NCBI GenBank assembly: GCA_018384595.1
Contig: JAHAYO010000114.1
Span: 1 to 49,894 of the forward strand
Reading direction: 5' to 3'
From: Thiopseudomonas sp.
GTDB lineage: Bacteria > Pseudomonadota > Gammaproteobacteria > Pseudomonadales > Pseudomonadaceae
Length of the DNA stretch: 49,894 nucleotides
The notes under the pieces were generated by a model that was not told the DNA's origin, made no database searches, and was given only the letters and a program-made list of their open reading frames with translations. Below are positions 36,675 to 45,520 of this stretch, piece by piece. Made by a program: the position numbers and the translations under genes. Position 1 is the first letter of the stretch, and the number at the start of each line of letters is the position of its first letter.

Positions 36675-36680
36675 ATTATA
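36675..36680 (-). promoter_or_regulatory. Candidate -10 box upstream of the acyltransferase
   Basis: TATAAT on the minus strand lies 50 bases before the start at 36624. The -35 region is weak (TGCACC or GCACCA). Confidence 0.35.
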
Positions 36681-36774
36681 CGCCGAACTGTCTGCTTTGG
36701 TGCAGCACCCTGCTGCTGTGCGTGACGGTTGCAGGTTTCTTTGCGCAGGGATCGCCGTCTGGACATGCTTATCT

Positions 36775-37401
36775 ATGAGTGGACGTTACAGCCTTCATCA
36801 CCTTCCGCAGCACTGGCAGGATTGTGCCGCTGACAGTTGCCCAGCCTTTTTGCCGCGTTGGAATATCGCACCGAACCAGCAGGTGTTACTGCTGCGCCAG
36901 CACGGGTGTGCCGTACAGTTATTGCCGGCTTTATGGGGCTTTACGCCAGCCTGGTCGAAGGACTTTAGCCGCGTGATCACCCATGCCCGCACGGAAACGC
37001 TGGCCGAGCAGCGCTTTTTTGCCGACGCGCTGGCTAGGCAGCGTGGCGTGCTGCCGGCTACGGGGTTTTATGAATGGCGTGGGCAGGCGCAAACCCGTAA
37101 ACAGCCGTACTGGCTCAGTCGTAAAGGTGAGCTTCTGTATATGGCTGCGCTCTGGGAGCCCTATGCGGTGGTTGGGCAGGAGTACCTGAGTGCTGCGCTG
37201 TTGACGGTGCAGGCGGCCTATTTGCGCCGCCCCTTGTTGCTGGCAGAAACAGAACTGGCCGAGTGGATGGACCCAGCTACGCCGATGGAGCGGATTCAGG
37301 CGTTGTTGAATGGGGGCGGGTTGGCGCTGCAGGAACGCAAGGTTTCTACCTTAGTCAATGACCCGCAACAGGATGGGTCTGAGTGCATTCGGCCGATTTA
37401 G
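36775..37401 (+). CDS. SRAP-domain (YedK/HMCES-like) protein with altered active site
   Basis: This 208-residue protein is a clear SRAP-domain member: MSGRYSLHHL opening, WNIAPNQQVLLL, LWGFTPAWSKD, ARTETLAEQRFF, GFYEWRG and YWLSRKGELLYMAALWEP. Standard SRAP proteins shield abasic sites in single-stranded DNA through Cys2, aided by Asn, Glu and His. Here residue 2 is serine, the Asn position in the INAR motif is H70, and the usual HDRMP is replaced by YLRRP (149-153). Only the glutamate, E100, is kept. It may therefore bind DNA without the usual cross-link, or have another role. Upstream frame residues to 36697 do not restore a start cysteine. The ribosome site is weak. Confidence 0.8.
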   Translation: MSGRYSLHHLPQHWQDCAADSCPAFLPRWNIAPNQQVLLLRQHGCAVQLLPALWGFTPAWSKDFSRVITHARTETLAEQRFFADALARQRGVLPATGFYEWRGQAQTRKQPYWLSRKGELLYMAALWEPYAVVGQEYLSAALLTVQAAYLRRPLLLAETELAEWMDPATPMERIQALLNGGGLALQERKVSTLVNDPQQDGSECIRPI

Positions 37402-37435
37402 TCAACCGGTGTGGGGCTGGGCGAGCTGCCTCTGG

Positions 37436-37714
37436 TTAGCCGTCTTCGTGAAAGCGATCTGCGACCAGTTGTTGTAGGGCGCTGAGTGCCTCGGCGGCTT
37501 GTTCGCCTTCGGTACACAGGTGCAGCTCGCACCCAGGGCTGGCTGCCAGCATCATCACTTCTAGAATGTTTTTGCCGTTACACAGCTGGTCTGCGGTATG
37601 GCCCAGCCGGATCTCGCACGGAAAACGGGCGGCCAAGCTGGCAAAACTGGCGGAAGCGCGGGCATGCAGACCGCGTGTGTTGCTGATGAGAAGGGTGCAG
37701 CTATGACGGCTCAT
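37436..37714 (-). CDS. npr: Nitrogen PTS phosphocarrier protein NPr
   Basis: NPr accepts phosphate from EI-Ntr (PtsP) and passes it to EIIA-Ntr (PtsN). The 92-residue HPr-like protein has the phosphorylation site H17 in [14 protein letters not shown]. Position 46's helix region reads [16 protein letters not shown], the NPr type. The C-terminus [19 protein letters not shown] is typical. The ATG overlaps the rapZ stop by four bases. It is the last gene of the rpoN-linked run, as in E. coli. Confidence 0.92.
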   Translation of the reverse strand: MSRHSCTLLISNTRGLHARASASFASLAARFPCEIRLGHTADQLCNGKNILEVMMLAASPGCELHLCTEGEQAAEALSALQQLVADRFHEDG

Positions 37715-38583
37715 GGTGTATCCGTTGAGCGGGCGTCGCGGTGGCGAATCTGGATGTTGCCCAGGCTGGGCTGCAGGGCAGCTGCCAGACGCTCGACCAG
37801 ATAGACTGAGCGGTGTTGTCCACCGGTGCAGCCGATGGCGATGGTGACATAGGCGCGATGATTGGCACCAACGCGAGGCAGCCACTTTTGCAGGTAGTGA
37901 AAGAGGTCATCAAACAGTTCCTGCACTTCGGCCTGTTGGTTCAGAAAGTCGATGACCGGTTGTTGCAGCCCGCTGTAAGCACGCAGCTCCGGTTGCCAGT
38001 AAGGATTAGGCAGGTTGCGTACATCAAGCACAAAGTCGGCTTCAACCGGCAGGCCGCGCTTAAAGCCAAATGACTTGAACAAAAAGGCGGTGCCGCTGGC
38101 CGGTTTGTCGAGCAGGCGTTGCTTGATCAGGTCGCTCAGCTGGTAGAGGTTGAGCTGGCTGGTGTCGATGTGCAGGTCGGCGGCGTTGATCAAGTGGTGC
38201 AGCAGGTCGCGCTCGTAGGCCAAGGCCTCCGACAGCGAGCGCTCGTTGCGGGTGAGCGGGTGGCGGCGGCGTGTTTCGGAAAAGCGCTTGAGCAGGGTGG
38301 CGTCGTCAGCGTCCAGAAACACCACGTCAAAGCTGATGTGTTTATCGCGTAGATAGTCCAGCAGTTGCGGAATTTGCTCCAGTTGCTGGGGCTGGTTGCG
38401 CCCGTCAATGGAAACGGCCAGCCGTGCTGGGGCGGACTCGCCCGACAGCAGTGTGCGCTCAATCAGCTCGGGTAGTAGCGATGCAGGTAGGTTGTCGATG
38501 CAATAGAAGTCGTTATCTTCAAGGACGGCCAAGGCAGTGCTTTTGCCGGAGCCGGAGCGGCCGCTGACAATGACCAAGCGCAT
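37711..38583 (-). CDS. rapZ: RNase adapter protein RapZ
   Basis: RapZ binds the small RNA GlmZ and presents it to RNase E, tuning glucosamine-6-phosphate synthesis in enteric bacteria. The 290-residue protein has a Walker A motif, GRSGSGKST (residues 8-16), and the C-terminal domain with [23 protein letters not shown] and [18 protein letters not shown]. Nucleotide binding is expected. Whether a GlmZ-type RNA exists in this organism is not known. The gene is three bases after ptsN. Confidence 0.94.
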   Translation of the reverse strand: MRLVIVSGRSGSGKSTALAVLEDNDFYCIDNLPASLLPELIERTLLSGESAPARLAVSIDGRNQPQQLEQIPQLLDYLRDKHISFDVVFLDADDATLLKRFSETRRRHPLTRNERSLSEALAYERDLLHHLINAADLHIDTSQLNLYQLSDLIKQRLLDKPASGTAFLFKSFGFKRGLPVEADFVLDVRNLPNPYWQPELRAYSGLQQPVIDFLNQQAEVQELFDDLFHYLQKWLPRVGANHRAYVTIAIGCTGGQHRSVYLVERLAAALQPSLGNIQIRHRDARSTDTP

Positions 38584-38586
38584 GGC

Positions 38587-39045
38587 TTAGGCGTTTCCTG
38601 CGATGACGGCTTCATACAGAGCCTGATTATCGCTCGCTTGACGCAGACGCTCACGCAGTGGTTCGTTGTCAAACAGGCTGGCGATCTGGCGCAGTAAAAC
38701 CAGGTGCTCATCGGTTGCGGCATCAGGGACTAACAGCACAAACAGCAGATCAACAGGGGCACCATCAATAGCGTCAAAGTCGACTGGGCTTTCTAGGTGC
38801 AGGATGGCTCCCAGTGGCTGGTCGCAGCCGGACAGGCGACAATGGGGAATGGCGATGCCGTTGCCAAAGCCGGTAGAGCCGAGCTTTTCGCGGGCAATAA
38901 GGCTGTTGAATAATTGGTTTGAATCAAGACTGGGCTGGTCTTCGGCAAACAGTTGCGCGATCAGTTCTAGCACCCTTTTTTTGCTGCCGCCCTGCACGTT
39001 CACGCGGGAACGTGCAGGGGACAGTATGTCAGCGAGATGAATCAT
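38587..39045 (-). CDS. ptsN: Nitrogen PTS EIIA component PtsN
   Basis: PtsN (EIIA-Ntr) is a regulatory phosphoprotein that controls potassium transport and other processes by direct binding. The 152-residue protein has the phosphorylated histidine H68 in GFGNGIAIPHCR. The flanking LIAREKLGSTG and the C-terminal LRQIASLFDNEPLRERLRQA are family-typical. It is not a transport subunit; no EIIB or EIIC gene is nearby. It lies three bases from hpf and rapZ on either side. Confidence 0.95.
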   Translation of the reverse strand: MIHLADILSPARSRVNVQGGSKKRVLELIAQLFAEDQPSLDSNQLFNSLIAREKLGSTGFGNGIAIPHCRLSGCDQPLGAILHLESPVDFDAIDGAPVDLLFVLLVPDAATDEHLVLLRQIASLFDNEPLRERLRQASDNQALYEAVIAGNA

Positions 39046-39048
39046 TAA

Positions 39049-39357
39049 TTAACGCTCGGTCACACCTTTTTGACGATCCAGTTGCTTCTCTTTGTGCTTG
39101 AGCAGCTGGCGGTCCAGTTTGTCGATCAGCAGATCAATGGCTGCATACATGTCTTCGTGTTCGGCTTGGGCGTTGACTTCGCCGCCGGCGATCAGGATGG
39201 AGGCGTCCACGGTCTGGTTGATTTTTTCTACACTCAAGGTTACGCGGATGCTGGTGATTTTGTCAGAGTGACGCGCCAGACGGTCAAATTTGGTGTTGAT
39301 GTATTCGCGCAGGGCATCGGTGACTTCCAGCTGATGGCCGGTAATGGTGATTTGCAT
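39049..39357 (-). CDS. hpf: Ribosome hibernation promoting factor HPF (short form)
   Basis: HPF binds the decoding region of the 30S subunit in slow growth and leads to 100S ribosome dimers with RMF. The 102-residue length marks the short form; the long form has an extra C-terminal domain. MQITITGHQLEVTDALREYI and AQAEHEDMYAAIDLLIDKLDRQL are conserved. AAGGAG precedes the ATG by seven bases. The 108-base gap from rpoN could contain its own promoter, but I see none that is convincing. Confidence 0.94.
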   Translation of the reverse strand: MQITITGHQLEVTDALREYINTKFDRLARHSDKITSIRVTLSVEKINQTVDASILIAGGEVNAQAEHEDMYAAIDLLIDKLDRQLLKHKEKQLDRQKGVTER

Positions 39358-39465
39358 GGTGTTCTCCTTGGTGGATGGTATGTATGCGATTAGTGTACTT
39401 CAAATGCTTTTGAGTTTGTGAGTGTTTGTTGCTGATTCATATCAAAGGCCGAGCGCCGGCTGGGG

Positions 39466-40971
39466 CTAAAACAGCTGCTTGCGTTCGGATGAAGAAGGGA
39501 TGCCCAGCGCCTCTCGGTATTTGGCAATAGTGCGGCGCGCCACTTGGATGCCTTGCTCTGCCAACAGGTCGGTAATCTTGCTATCGCTGAGTGGTTTTTT
39601 CGGATTTTCTGCCGCCACCAGCTGTTCAATCATGGCGCGAATGGCGGTGGATGAGCATTCGCCGCCCTGTTCGGTGTTGACGTGGCTGGAGAAAAAATAC
39701 TTCAGCTCGAAAACGCCGCGGGGGGTGTGCATGTATTTTTGTGTGGTGGCGCGTGAAATGGTGGATTCGTGCATTTCAATCGCCGCCGCAATATCGGCCA
39801 GCACCATGGGTTTCATGGCTACTGGACCGTGTTCGAAAAAATCTTGCTGGCGCTTGAGGATTTCTGTGGACACCTTGAGCAGGGTGTCGTTGCGGCTGTG
39901 CAGGCTGCGGATGAACCAGCGGGCTTCCTGTAACTGGTTGCGCATAAAGGTGTTGTCATCGCTGGTGTCGGCACGGCGCACATAGCTGGCATAGAGCGAA
40001 TTAATGCGCAGGCGCGGTGCGATTTCGGGGTTGAGTTCCACCACCCAGCGGTTTTTGTCTTTGCGCACGATAACGTCGGGCGTGATGTATTCGGGTTCGC
40101 TGCTGCCGATATGTGAGCCGGGGCGTGGGTCTAGGCTCTGGATCAGTTGCACCACGTCGCGCAGCGCGTCTTCGTCCAAGCGCATGAGGCGCATCAGGCG
40201 GTTGTATTCTTTCGCGCCGAGTAATGCGAGGTGCTTGTCGCACAAAAGGCGCGCTTCAGTCAGGTGCGGCGTGCACGGTTCTAGGTGTTCCAGTTGCAGC
40301 ATCAGGCATTCGCGCAGGTCGCGAGCGCCGATACCGGTGGGTTCAAATTGCTGGATGTGGGCGAGGAGTGCCTCCAGTTCGGCCAGGCGCACCTTGAGTT
40401 GCGGGTCGAAACCGCCCAGCATGTCTTGCAGGCTTTCTTCCAGATAGCCATCACTGTTGATGCTGTCGATCAGCGTAGTGGCCAGATATTCTTCGCGGGC
40501 ATCCAGACTGGATAGGTTCAGTTGCCACAACAGGTGATCTTGCAGGCTTATGCCGCTGGCGGTGGTGGCGGTGAAGTCCCAGTCGTCGTCATCGGCTACC
40601 GGCAGGTTGCTGGCGCTGGTCTGATAAATGTCTTCCCAGGAGGTATCGACGGCCAGCTCGTCGGGAATGTGTTCGAGTTCGCTGGTGTTTGCGCTGCTTT
40701 CATTGTGCTCGCGGGGCGGTGGTTCGTAAGCCTCTGGTTGTGCATCTGGGGACGTGGACTGCTCACTGGCTTCGGCCAGTGGGTCGGCCTCGCTGGCATG
40801 GCCGTCAGCATCCGCATCGTCCTGGCGTTCCAACATGGGGTTGGCTTCAAGCGCTTCGCGAATTTCGTCCTGCAAATCGAGGGTGGACATCTGGAGCAGG
40901 CGAATGGCTTGTTGCAGCTGAGGGGTCATTGTCAGCTGCTGGCCCATTTTGAGGACAAGAGAGGCTTTCAT
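39466..40971 (-). CDS. rpoN: RNA polymerase sigma-54 factor
   Basis: RpoN directs RNA polymerase to -24/-12 promoters and needs an AAA+ activator. The 501-residue protein has the glutamine-rich region I ([21 protein letters not shown]), an acidic region II from about residues 50-130, the core-binding and DNA-binding domain, and the RpoN box [10 protein letters not shown] near the C-terminus. The C-terminal KQLF end and 501-residue length are normal. The gap from lptB is 183 bases and holds a candidate promoter, so rpoN can be transcribed apart from the LPS genes. Confidence 0.97.
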   Translation of the reverse strand: MKASLVLKMGQQLTMTPQLQQAIRLLQMSTLDLQDEIREALEANPMLERQDDADADGHASEADPLAEASEQSTSPDAQPEAYEPPPREHNESSANTSELEHIPDELAVDTSWEDIYQTSASNLPVADDDDWDFTATTASGISLQDHLLWQLNLSSLDAREEYLATTLIDSINSDGYLEESLQDMLGGFDPQLKVRLAELEALLAHIQQFEPTGIGARDLRECLMLQLEHLEPCTPHLTEARLLCDKHLALLGAKEYNRLMRLMRLDEDALRDVVQLIQSLDPRPGSHIGSSEPEYITPDVIVRKDKNRWVVELNPEIAPRLRINSLYASYVRRADTSDDNTFMRNQLQEARWFIRSLHSRNDTLLKVSTEILKRQQDFFEHGPVAMKPMVLADIAAAIEMHESTISRATTQKYMHTPRGVFELKYFFSSHVNTEQGGECSSTAIRAMIEQLVAAENPKKPLSDSKITDLLAEQGIQVARRTIAKYREALGIPSSSERKQLF

Positions 40972-41018
40972 GGCGTACAGGCAGGTTCCAGTAATGAATG
41001 AGCGCCACAGGTGTAGCG

Positions 41019-41030
41019 TTGCTTAAGCAA
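41019..41030. promoter_or_regulatory. Perfect 12-base palindrome in the rpoN leader
   Basis: TTGCTTAAGCAA lies 48-59 bases before the rpoN start and just downstream of the candidate promoter. It could be an operator for a dimeric repressor. No known regulator is assigned. Confidence 0.3.
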
Positions 41031-41042
41031 AATATATGCCTG

Positions 41043-41071
41043 AAATTAGCCGGTTTGAACAGTCTTGACAA
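41043..41071 (-). promoter_or_regulatory. Candidate sigma-70 promoter of rpoN
   Basis: On the minus strand TTGTCA (41071-41066) and TAATTT (41048-41043) are 17 bases apart, about 72 bases before the rpoN start. The -35 is good; the -10 is weak. Confidence 0.45.
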
Positions 41072-41132
41072 GTTGTAACCTGCGGGACTGCGCGGTGGGC
41101 ACGGATGCAAGCCGGCGTGCGGCTGAGCAGCG

Positions 41133-41151
41133 CCGCCTGCAACGCAGGCGG
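41133..41151 (-). terminator. Perfect hairpin just after lptB
   Basis: CCGCCTGC and GCAGGCGG form an 8-bp stem with a three-base loop, three bases after the lptB stop. No T run follows on the minus strand. It may set the ratio between LPS genes and rpoN or protect the mRNA end. Confidence 0.4.
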
Positions 41152-41154
41152 GTG

Positions 41155-41880
41155 TTACAGGCGAAAATCCTGCCCCAGATAGACTTTGCGCACGGTGCGG
41201 TTGTCCATCACTTCTTGCGGGGTACCGGCGGCGATGATGGTGCCTGCGTTGACGATGTAGGCGGTTTCGCAGATGTCGAGGGTTTCGCGCACATTGTGGT
41301 CGGTAATCAAGACACCAATACCCTTGTCGCGCAGGTGCTCGATGATCTGTTTGATATCGCCGACCGAGATGGGGTCAACCCCGGCAAAGGGCTCGTCCAG
41401 CAGGATGAACTTGGGGTTGGTGGCCAATGCGCGGGCGATTTCAACGCGACGGCGCTCGCCGCCGGACAGGCTCATGCCCAAGCTGTCACGAATGTGGGTG
41501 ATGTGAAATTCCTGCAGCAGGTTGTCCAGCTGTTCCGCGCGCTGGGCTTTGTTCAGGTCTTTGCGCAATTCGAGGATGGCCATGATGTTGTCGCGCACGC
41601 TGAGTTTGCGAAAGATAGAGGCTTCTTGCGGCAAATAACCAAGACCAGCGACGGCGCGGCCATGCATGGCGACATGGCTAATGTCCTGATCGTCAATGCG
41701 AATGCGTCCCTGATCGGCACGCACCAAGCCAACAATCATATAAAAACAGGTGGTCTTGCCGGCACCGTTAGGGCCGAGCAGGCCAACCACCTGGCCGCTG
41801 TCGATGCTAAGGCTTACGTCCTTGACCACCTGACGGCCTTTATAGGACTTGGCCAGATTTTCCGCGCAGAGGGTGCTCAT
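41155..41880 (-). CDS. lptB: LPS export ABC transporter ATP-binding protein LptB
   Basis: LptB is the cytosolic ATPase of LptB2FG, which extracts LPS from the inner membrane and pushes it along the Lpt bridge. The 241-residue protein has Walker A at residues 36-44 (GPNGAGKTT), the signature [16 protein letters not shown], and Walker [29 protein letters not shown] covers the H-loop. It overlaps lptA by four bases (ATGA). lptF and lptG are not in this window. Confidence 0.96.
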   Translation of the reverse strand: MSTLCAENLAKSYKGRQVVKDVSLSIDSGQVVGLLGPNGAGKTTCFYMIVGLVRADQGRIRIDDQDISHVAMHGRAVAGLGYLPQEASIFRKLSVRDNIMAILELRKDLNKAQRAEQLDNLLQEFHITHIRDSLGMSLSGGERRRVEIARALATNPKFILLDEPFAGVDPISVGDIKQIIEHLRDKGIGVLITDHNVRETLDICETAYIVNAGTIIAAGTPQEVMDNRTVRKVYLGQDFRL

Positions 41881-42416
41881 TGTTCGCTGTTTCCGCTCTT
41901 TTTCTTGGGTTGGATAACCATGTGTACCCGAGGCTCGGGCTGGCTAACGCTGCCGGCTTGGGCGCGGCCGACGTTGACCTGTTCCTGCTTGATGTTGTAC
42001 GTGATTTTTTCACCACGGGTGGTGTTGCCGTCTTGGCTCACTTTGGCTTGGTCGGTGATAACGATGGTATCCCGAGGCATGAAGTATTCAATGGTGTTGC
42101 CCCATGCCTTGAGCAGGTCGTCGCCCTCGTTGGGGATTTGTTCGTAGTAGGCCTGGTTGCCGACCGATTTGAAGTACTCGACATCGCCGCTTTTGCCCTG
42201 CACTAGGGTGACGGTGTGGCCGGTTATTTTCAGTGTGCCCTGGGTAATGATGACATTGCCGCGATAGATGGCGGTGCCCTTTTTGTCGTCCAGATCGGCG
42301 GTGTCAGCCTGGATATGGATCGGCTGGTCGCTGTCGGAGGGCAGGGCGAGGGCTGGGGCGGGCAGTAGGCTGCAGCAGCCGGCAAACAGCAGAGCAGAAA
42401 GGTTAGTTGTTTTCAT
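41877..42416 (-). CDS. lptA: Periplasmic LPS-bridge protein LptA
   Basis: LptA polymerises as a beta-jellyroll bridge carrying LPS from LptC to LptD. The 179-residue precursor has a signal peptide ending in ALA near residue 25. The jellyroll core includes [33 protein letters not shown] and [20 protein letters not shown]. The lysine-rich C-terminus is natural. It overlaps lptC by 14 bases upstream and lptB by four downstream, a tightly coupled set. Confidence 0.94.
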   Translation of the reverse strand: MKTTNLSALLFAGCCSLLPAPALALPSDSDQPIHIQADTADLDDKKGTAIYRGNVIITQGTLKITGHTVTLVQGKSGDVEYFKSVGNQAYYEQIPNEGDDLLKAWGNTIEYFMPRDTIVITDQAKVSQDGNTTRGEKITYNIKQEQVNVGRAQAGSVSQPEPRVHMVIQPKKKSGNSEQ

Positions 42417-42993
42417 AGCGTCCTCTGACGGTGGAAAGCAGGCTGACGGTGCCTTTTTTCAGATAGGCGTCCATGCCGCGTGCGGTGGTGACGCCCTGGG
42501 CGCTGTCGATTTGCACGGGCAGGTCGGTATGGGCGTGGTCGGTATCGGGCAGGTAGATCAGGTGTTCGGTAGCCAGCAGAAATGGTCGGCCGTGGGCGTC
42601 GGTGCGCTGCACGTTAACCTGATCAAATAACTCAATGACCTTGCCATCGGGGCCAGCCTCACCGCGTTGGCTGGTGATATGCCAAGGCTGTTCGCTGCCA
42701 CGGTGTAGTAGCAGGTCAGGCAGGGTCATTAGGCTGGTGTCGGTTTGCTGGATGTGGTCAACCCGAGCAGCGGTAAATTCGTAGTGTAGCTGGCCTTCTT
42801 CATTGAATTGAGTGGTGTGGCTGTGGGTCATGTAAAAGTCGATGGTATGACCGCTGTGGTTGTTAGCCAGCGATTTGTCGGGCGCATCGCTGCCTAGGTT
42901 CCAATAGCCCAAGGCCGCAACGAGTGCGGCGGCCGGCAGCAGGATGAGCCAGCTGCGAGCAGTTTTTTTGCGGTCACGCGATGAGCGGGCCAT
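42403..42993 (-). CDS. lptC: LPS export protein LptC
   Basis: LptC is a bitopic inner-membrane protein that joins LptB2FG to LptA. The 196-residue protein has a basic N-terminus (RSSRDRKKTARS), one membrane helix (WLILLPAAALVAALGYW), and a periplasmic jellyroll domain with FYMTHSHTTQFNEEGQLHYEF and ATEHLIYLPD. Sequence conservation in this family is low, and the assignment rests on fold pattern and on the place between kdsC and lptA. It is 11 bases from kdsC. Confidence 0.92.
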   Translation of the reverse strand: MARSSRDRKKTARSWLILLPAAALVAALGYWNLGSDAPDKSLANNHSGHTIDFYMTHSHTTQFNEEGQLHYEFTAARVDHIQQTDTSLMTLPDLLLHRGSEQPWHITSQRGEAGPDGKVIELFDQVNVQRTDAHGRPFLLATEHLIYLPDTDHAHTDLPVQIDSAQGVTTARGMDAYLKKGTVSLLSTVRGRYENN

Positions 42994-43004
42994 GGTATGC
43001 GTCC

Positions 43005-43541
43005 TTACAGATAGGCCTGGCGAGCTGCGTCCAGCGTGCCCTGAGCGTGCAGGATAAACTCACAAAACTCGCGAGCAGCGCCTTCGCCGCCGCGCAGGCT
43101 GGTGACGGCATCGGCATGCTGACGTACAAAACTGTTGGCATTGGCTACCGCCACGCCCAGACTGACGCTGCGGATTGCTGGCAGATCGGGCAGGTCATCA
43201 CCCAGATAAGCAACGGCGTCCAGCTCAAGGCCCAGTTGTGTCAGGATTTCTTCCAGTGCAATACGTTTGTCTTCGCGGCCTTGAATCAGGTGTTGAATGC
43301 CTAGGTTAGTGGCGCGGTTAATAACCACCTGTGAGGTGCGGCCGGTGATGATGGCGACCTGTATACCGGTGTTTTGCAACATCTTGATGCCTTGGCCGTC
43401 CAGCGTGTTGAAGCGCTTAAATTCGCTGCCGTCGGGCAGGAAGTTTAGGCCGCCGTCGGTGAGTACACCGTCCACGTCAAACACAGCAAGGCGCACTGTG
43501 CGCGCGCGCTCAATTAGTTCGATGTTATTGATATCCAGCAT
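43005..43541 (-). CDS. kdsC: 3-deoxy-D-manno-octulosonate 8-phosphate phosphatase KdsC
   Basis: KdsC removes phosphate from Kdo 8-phosphate, supplying Kdo for the LPS inner core. The 178-residue HAD-superfamily (C0-type) enzyme has the nucleophile motif AVFDVDGVLTDGG with D22 and D24, the threonine motif AIITGRTS, and YLGDDLPDLPAI as the metal-binding motif. It functions as a tetramer in relatives. Its ATG overlaps the kdsD stop by one base (TAATG). KdsD makes the arabinose 5-phosphate that enters this pathway. Confidence 0.95.
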   Translation of the reverse strand: MLDINNIELIERARTVRLAVFDVDGVLTDGGLNFLPDGSEFKRFNTLDGQGIKMLQNTGIQVAIITGRTSQVVINRATNLGIQHLIQGREDKRIALEEILTQLGLELDAVAYLGDDLPDLPAIRSVSLGVAVANANSFVRQHADAVTSLRGGEGAAREFCEFILHAQGTLDAARQAYL

Positions 43542-44521
43542 TACATTACTCCGGCACGCAGCAGGTCGTGCATGTTGAGGGCACCGATGGCCTGATTGTC
43601 GGCACCCACCACCGGCAGCGAGTTGATCTTGTGGTCCTGCATAATTTTTAGCGCTTCGGCGGCCAGCATGTCGGGGCGGGCGGTTTTGCCGCCGACGGTC
43701 ATTACCTCGTCAATGGTGGCGCTGCGGGTGTCGAGGCCACGGTCCAGCGCGCGGCGTAGGTCGCCGTCGGTAAAGATACCGGCCAAGGTGCCGTCGGCGT
43801 CCAAAATCAGAGTCATGCCTAGGCTCTTGCGGGTCATTTCTAACAACGCCTCGCGTAGCGGCACGCCACGGCTGACGGCGGGCAGTTCGTTATCGCTGTG
43901 CATCACATGCTCGACTTTGAGCAGCAGACGGCGACCCAATGCACCGCCTGGGTGCGAAAAAGCAAAGTCTTCTGGGGTAAAACCGCGCGCTTCCAGCAGG
44001 GCCAATGCCAGTGCGTCACCGAGAACCAAGCTAACGGTGGTGGATGAGGTTGGCGCAAGATTAAGTGGGCAGGCTTCTTTTTCCACGCCGGCGTCCAGAC
44101 TGACCGTGGCGCTTTGTGCTAGCACGGATTGCGGGTTGCCGGTCATACTGATCAGGGGGATGTCCAGCCGCTTGATCAGTGGCAGCAGGGTGACGATTTC
44201 GCTGGTGGTGCCGGAATTAGACAGCGCCAGTACCACATCGCTGGCGGTGATCATGCCCATATCGCCGTGGCTGGCTTCGGCAGGGTGTACAAAGAAAGCG
44301 GGGGTGCCGGTGCTGGCCAAAGTGGCGGCAATTTTGCGGCCAATGTGGCCGGATTTACCCATGCCAACCACCACAACACGGCCAGGACAGGCAAGAATCA
44401 GGCGGCAGGCGTGCACGAAGCTGTCATCAATGCGCCCCGCCAGATCGGCAATGGCGGCTTGCTCCAGATGTATGGTGCGTAGGGCTGATTCGGTCAGGCG
44501 GTTGGCGGGTGCATCAGTCAT
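43541..44521 (-). CDS. kdsD: Arabinose 5-phosphate isomerase KdsD
   Basis: KdsD interconverts ribulose 5-phosphate and arabinose 5-phosphate, the first step of Kdo synthesis. The 326-residue protein has an N-terminal SIS domain (VVVGMGKSGHIGRKIAATLAS, then HGDMGMITASDVVLALSNSG) and two CBS domains in the second half (MTLILDADGTLAGIFTDGDLRRAL; INSLPVVGADNQAIGAL). The full length and CBS pair distinguish it from short SIS sugar isomerases. It heads the minus-strand run and is divergent from mlaF. Confidence 0.95.
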   Translation of the reverse strand: MTDAPANRLTESALRTIHLEQAAIADLAGRIDDSFVHACRLILACPGRVVVVGMGKSGHIGRKIAATLASTGTPAFFVHPAEASHGDMGMITASDVVLALSNSGTTSEIVTLLPLIKRLDIPLISMTGNPQSVLAQSATVSLDAGVEKEACPLNLAPTSSTTVSLVLGDALALALLEARGFTPEDFAFSHPGGALGRRLLLKVEHVMHSDNELPAVSRGVPLREALLEMTRKSLGMTLILDADGTLAGIFTDGDLRRALDRGLDTRSATIDEVMTVGGKTARPDMLAAEALKIMQDHKINSLPVVGADNQAIGALNMHDLLRAGVM

Positions 44522-44552
44522 GTTGGCTGGGTACCGGTAACAGAAAAAAGGG

Positions 44553-44558
44553 ATTATA
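44553..44558 (-). promoter_or_regulatory. Candidate -10 box upstream of kdsD
   Basis: A perfect TATAAT is read on the minus strand 31 bases before the kdsD start. The -35 region is weak (ACAAGC). It would drive the kdsD-kdsC-lptCAB run. Confidence 0.4.
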
Positions 44559-44642
44559 TGCTAAAACTGGTATCGGCTTGTAGCAGGGGCGCGGCAATCG
44601 GGCTATTTTGCCGCCGCACTTTAGCTGTAACAGGTAGGGTGG

Positions 44643-44648
44643 TATCAT
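44643..44648 (+). promoter_or_regulatory. Candidate -10 box upstream of mlaF
   Basis: TATCAT lies 56 bases before the mlaF ATG. TTAGCT is 16 bases upstream, a poor -35. The 183-base gap to divergent kdsD holds both this and the kdsD box. Confidence 0.3.
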
Positions 44649-44704
44649 TTGCGACTTTATCTGCGCCGGTGGCTGCCGGCTGTTTCTGGAGCATTCATTA
44701 GTTC

Positions 44705-45520
44705 ATGGTCACTGAAAACGAGCACGCAGTGGTGCTCAAGGGCATGACATTTATGCGCGGCGAGCGCACCATTTTTGATGCGGTCGATCTGTGCATTCCA
44801 CGTGGCAAGGTGATCGGCATCATGGGGCCTTCCGGCTGCGGTAAAACCACCCTGTTGCGCCTGATAGCTGCCCAACTCAAGCCCCATGCGGGCGAAGTTC
44901 AGGTTAATGGCCAGAATCTGGCTGAGTTGTCGCGTGGCAAGTTATTCGAGGCGCGCAAACAATTTGGCGTGCTGTTTCAGAGCGGTGCTTTGTTTACCGA
45001 CATGAACGTGTTCGAAAATGTGGCCTTTCCGCTGCGCGTCCACACCGAGCTGGACGATGAGCTGATTCGCGATATCGTATTGATGAAACTGCAGGCGGGC
45101 GGCCTGCGCGGTGCGATTGAGCTGATGCCAGATGAGCTGTCCGGCGGTATGAAGCGCCGGGTGGCGCTGGCGCGGGCAATTGCGCTGGACCCGCAGATTC
45201 TGCTGTATGACGAGCCTTTTGTCGGGCAGGACCCAATCGCTAAGGGTGTGCTGGTGCGCCTGATTCGCTTGCTGAATGATGCGCTGGGCATTACCAGTGT
45301 GGTGGTGTCGCACGATCTGGCCGAAACCGCCAGCATCGCCGACTATCTGTTTGTGGTGGGCGACCGTCAGGTGCTGGGGCAGGGCTCACCCGAGGAGCTG
45401 ATGAACTCGCAAGACCCTCGCATTCTGCAGTTTATGCAGGGCAATCCCGACGGCCCAGTGCCCTTTCATTTCAAGGCTCCGGCCTATGCGGACGATTTGC
45501 TGGGAGGTGGCCGTGGCTAG
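44705..45520 (+). CDS. mlaF: Phospholipid-transport ATP-binding protein MlaF
   Basis: MlaF is the ATPase of the inner-membrane MlaFEDB complex, which moves phospholipid between the MlaC carrier and the inner membrane to keep outer-membrane asymmetry. The 271-residue protein has Walker A at residues 41-49 (GPSGCGKTT), signature LSGGM at 145-149, and Walker [29 protein letters not shown] covers the H-loop. Its stop overlaps the mlaE start by eight bases. The gene is divergent from kdsD. Confidence 0.95.
   Translation: MVTENEHAVVLKGMTFMRGERTIFDAVDLCIPRGKVIGIMGPSGCGKTTLLRLIAAQLKPHAGEVQVNGQNLAELSRGKLFEARKQFGVLFQSGALFTDMNVFENVAFPLRVHTELDDELIRDIVLMKLQAGGLRGAIELMPDELSGGMKRRVALARAIALDPQILLYDEPFVGQDPIAKGVLVRLIRLLNDALGITSVVVSHDLAETASIADYLFVVGDRQVLGQGSPEELMNSQDPRILQFMQGNPDGPVPFHFKAPAYADDLLGGGRG

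Noticed and set aside
38919-39101. Small plus-strand ORF across the hpf-ptsN junction
   Set aside because: It overlaps two strongly conserved minus-strand genes and has no ribosome site.
41065-42147. 360-codon plus-strand ORF
   Set aside because: It runs antisense through lptB and lptA, both with strong family motifs.
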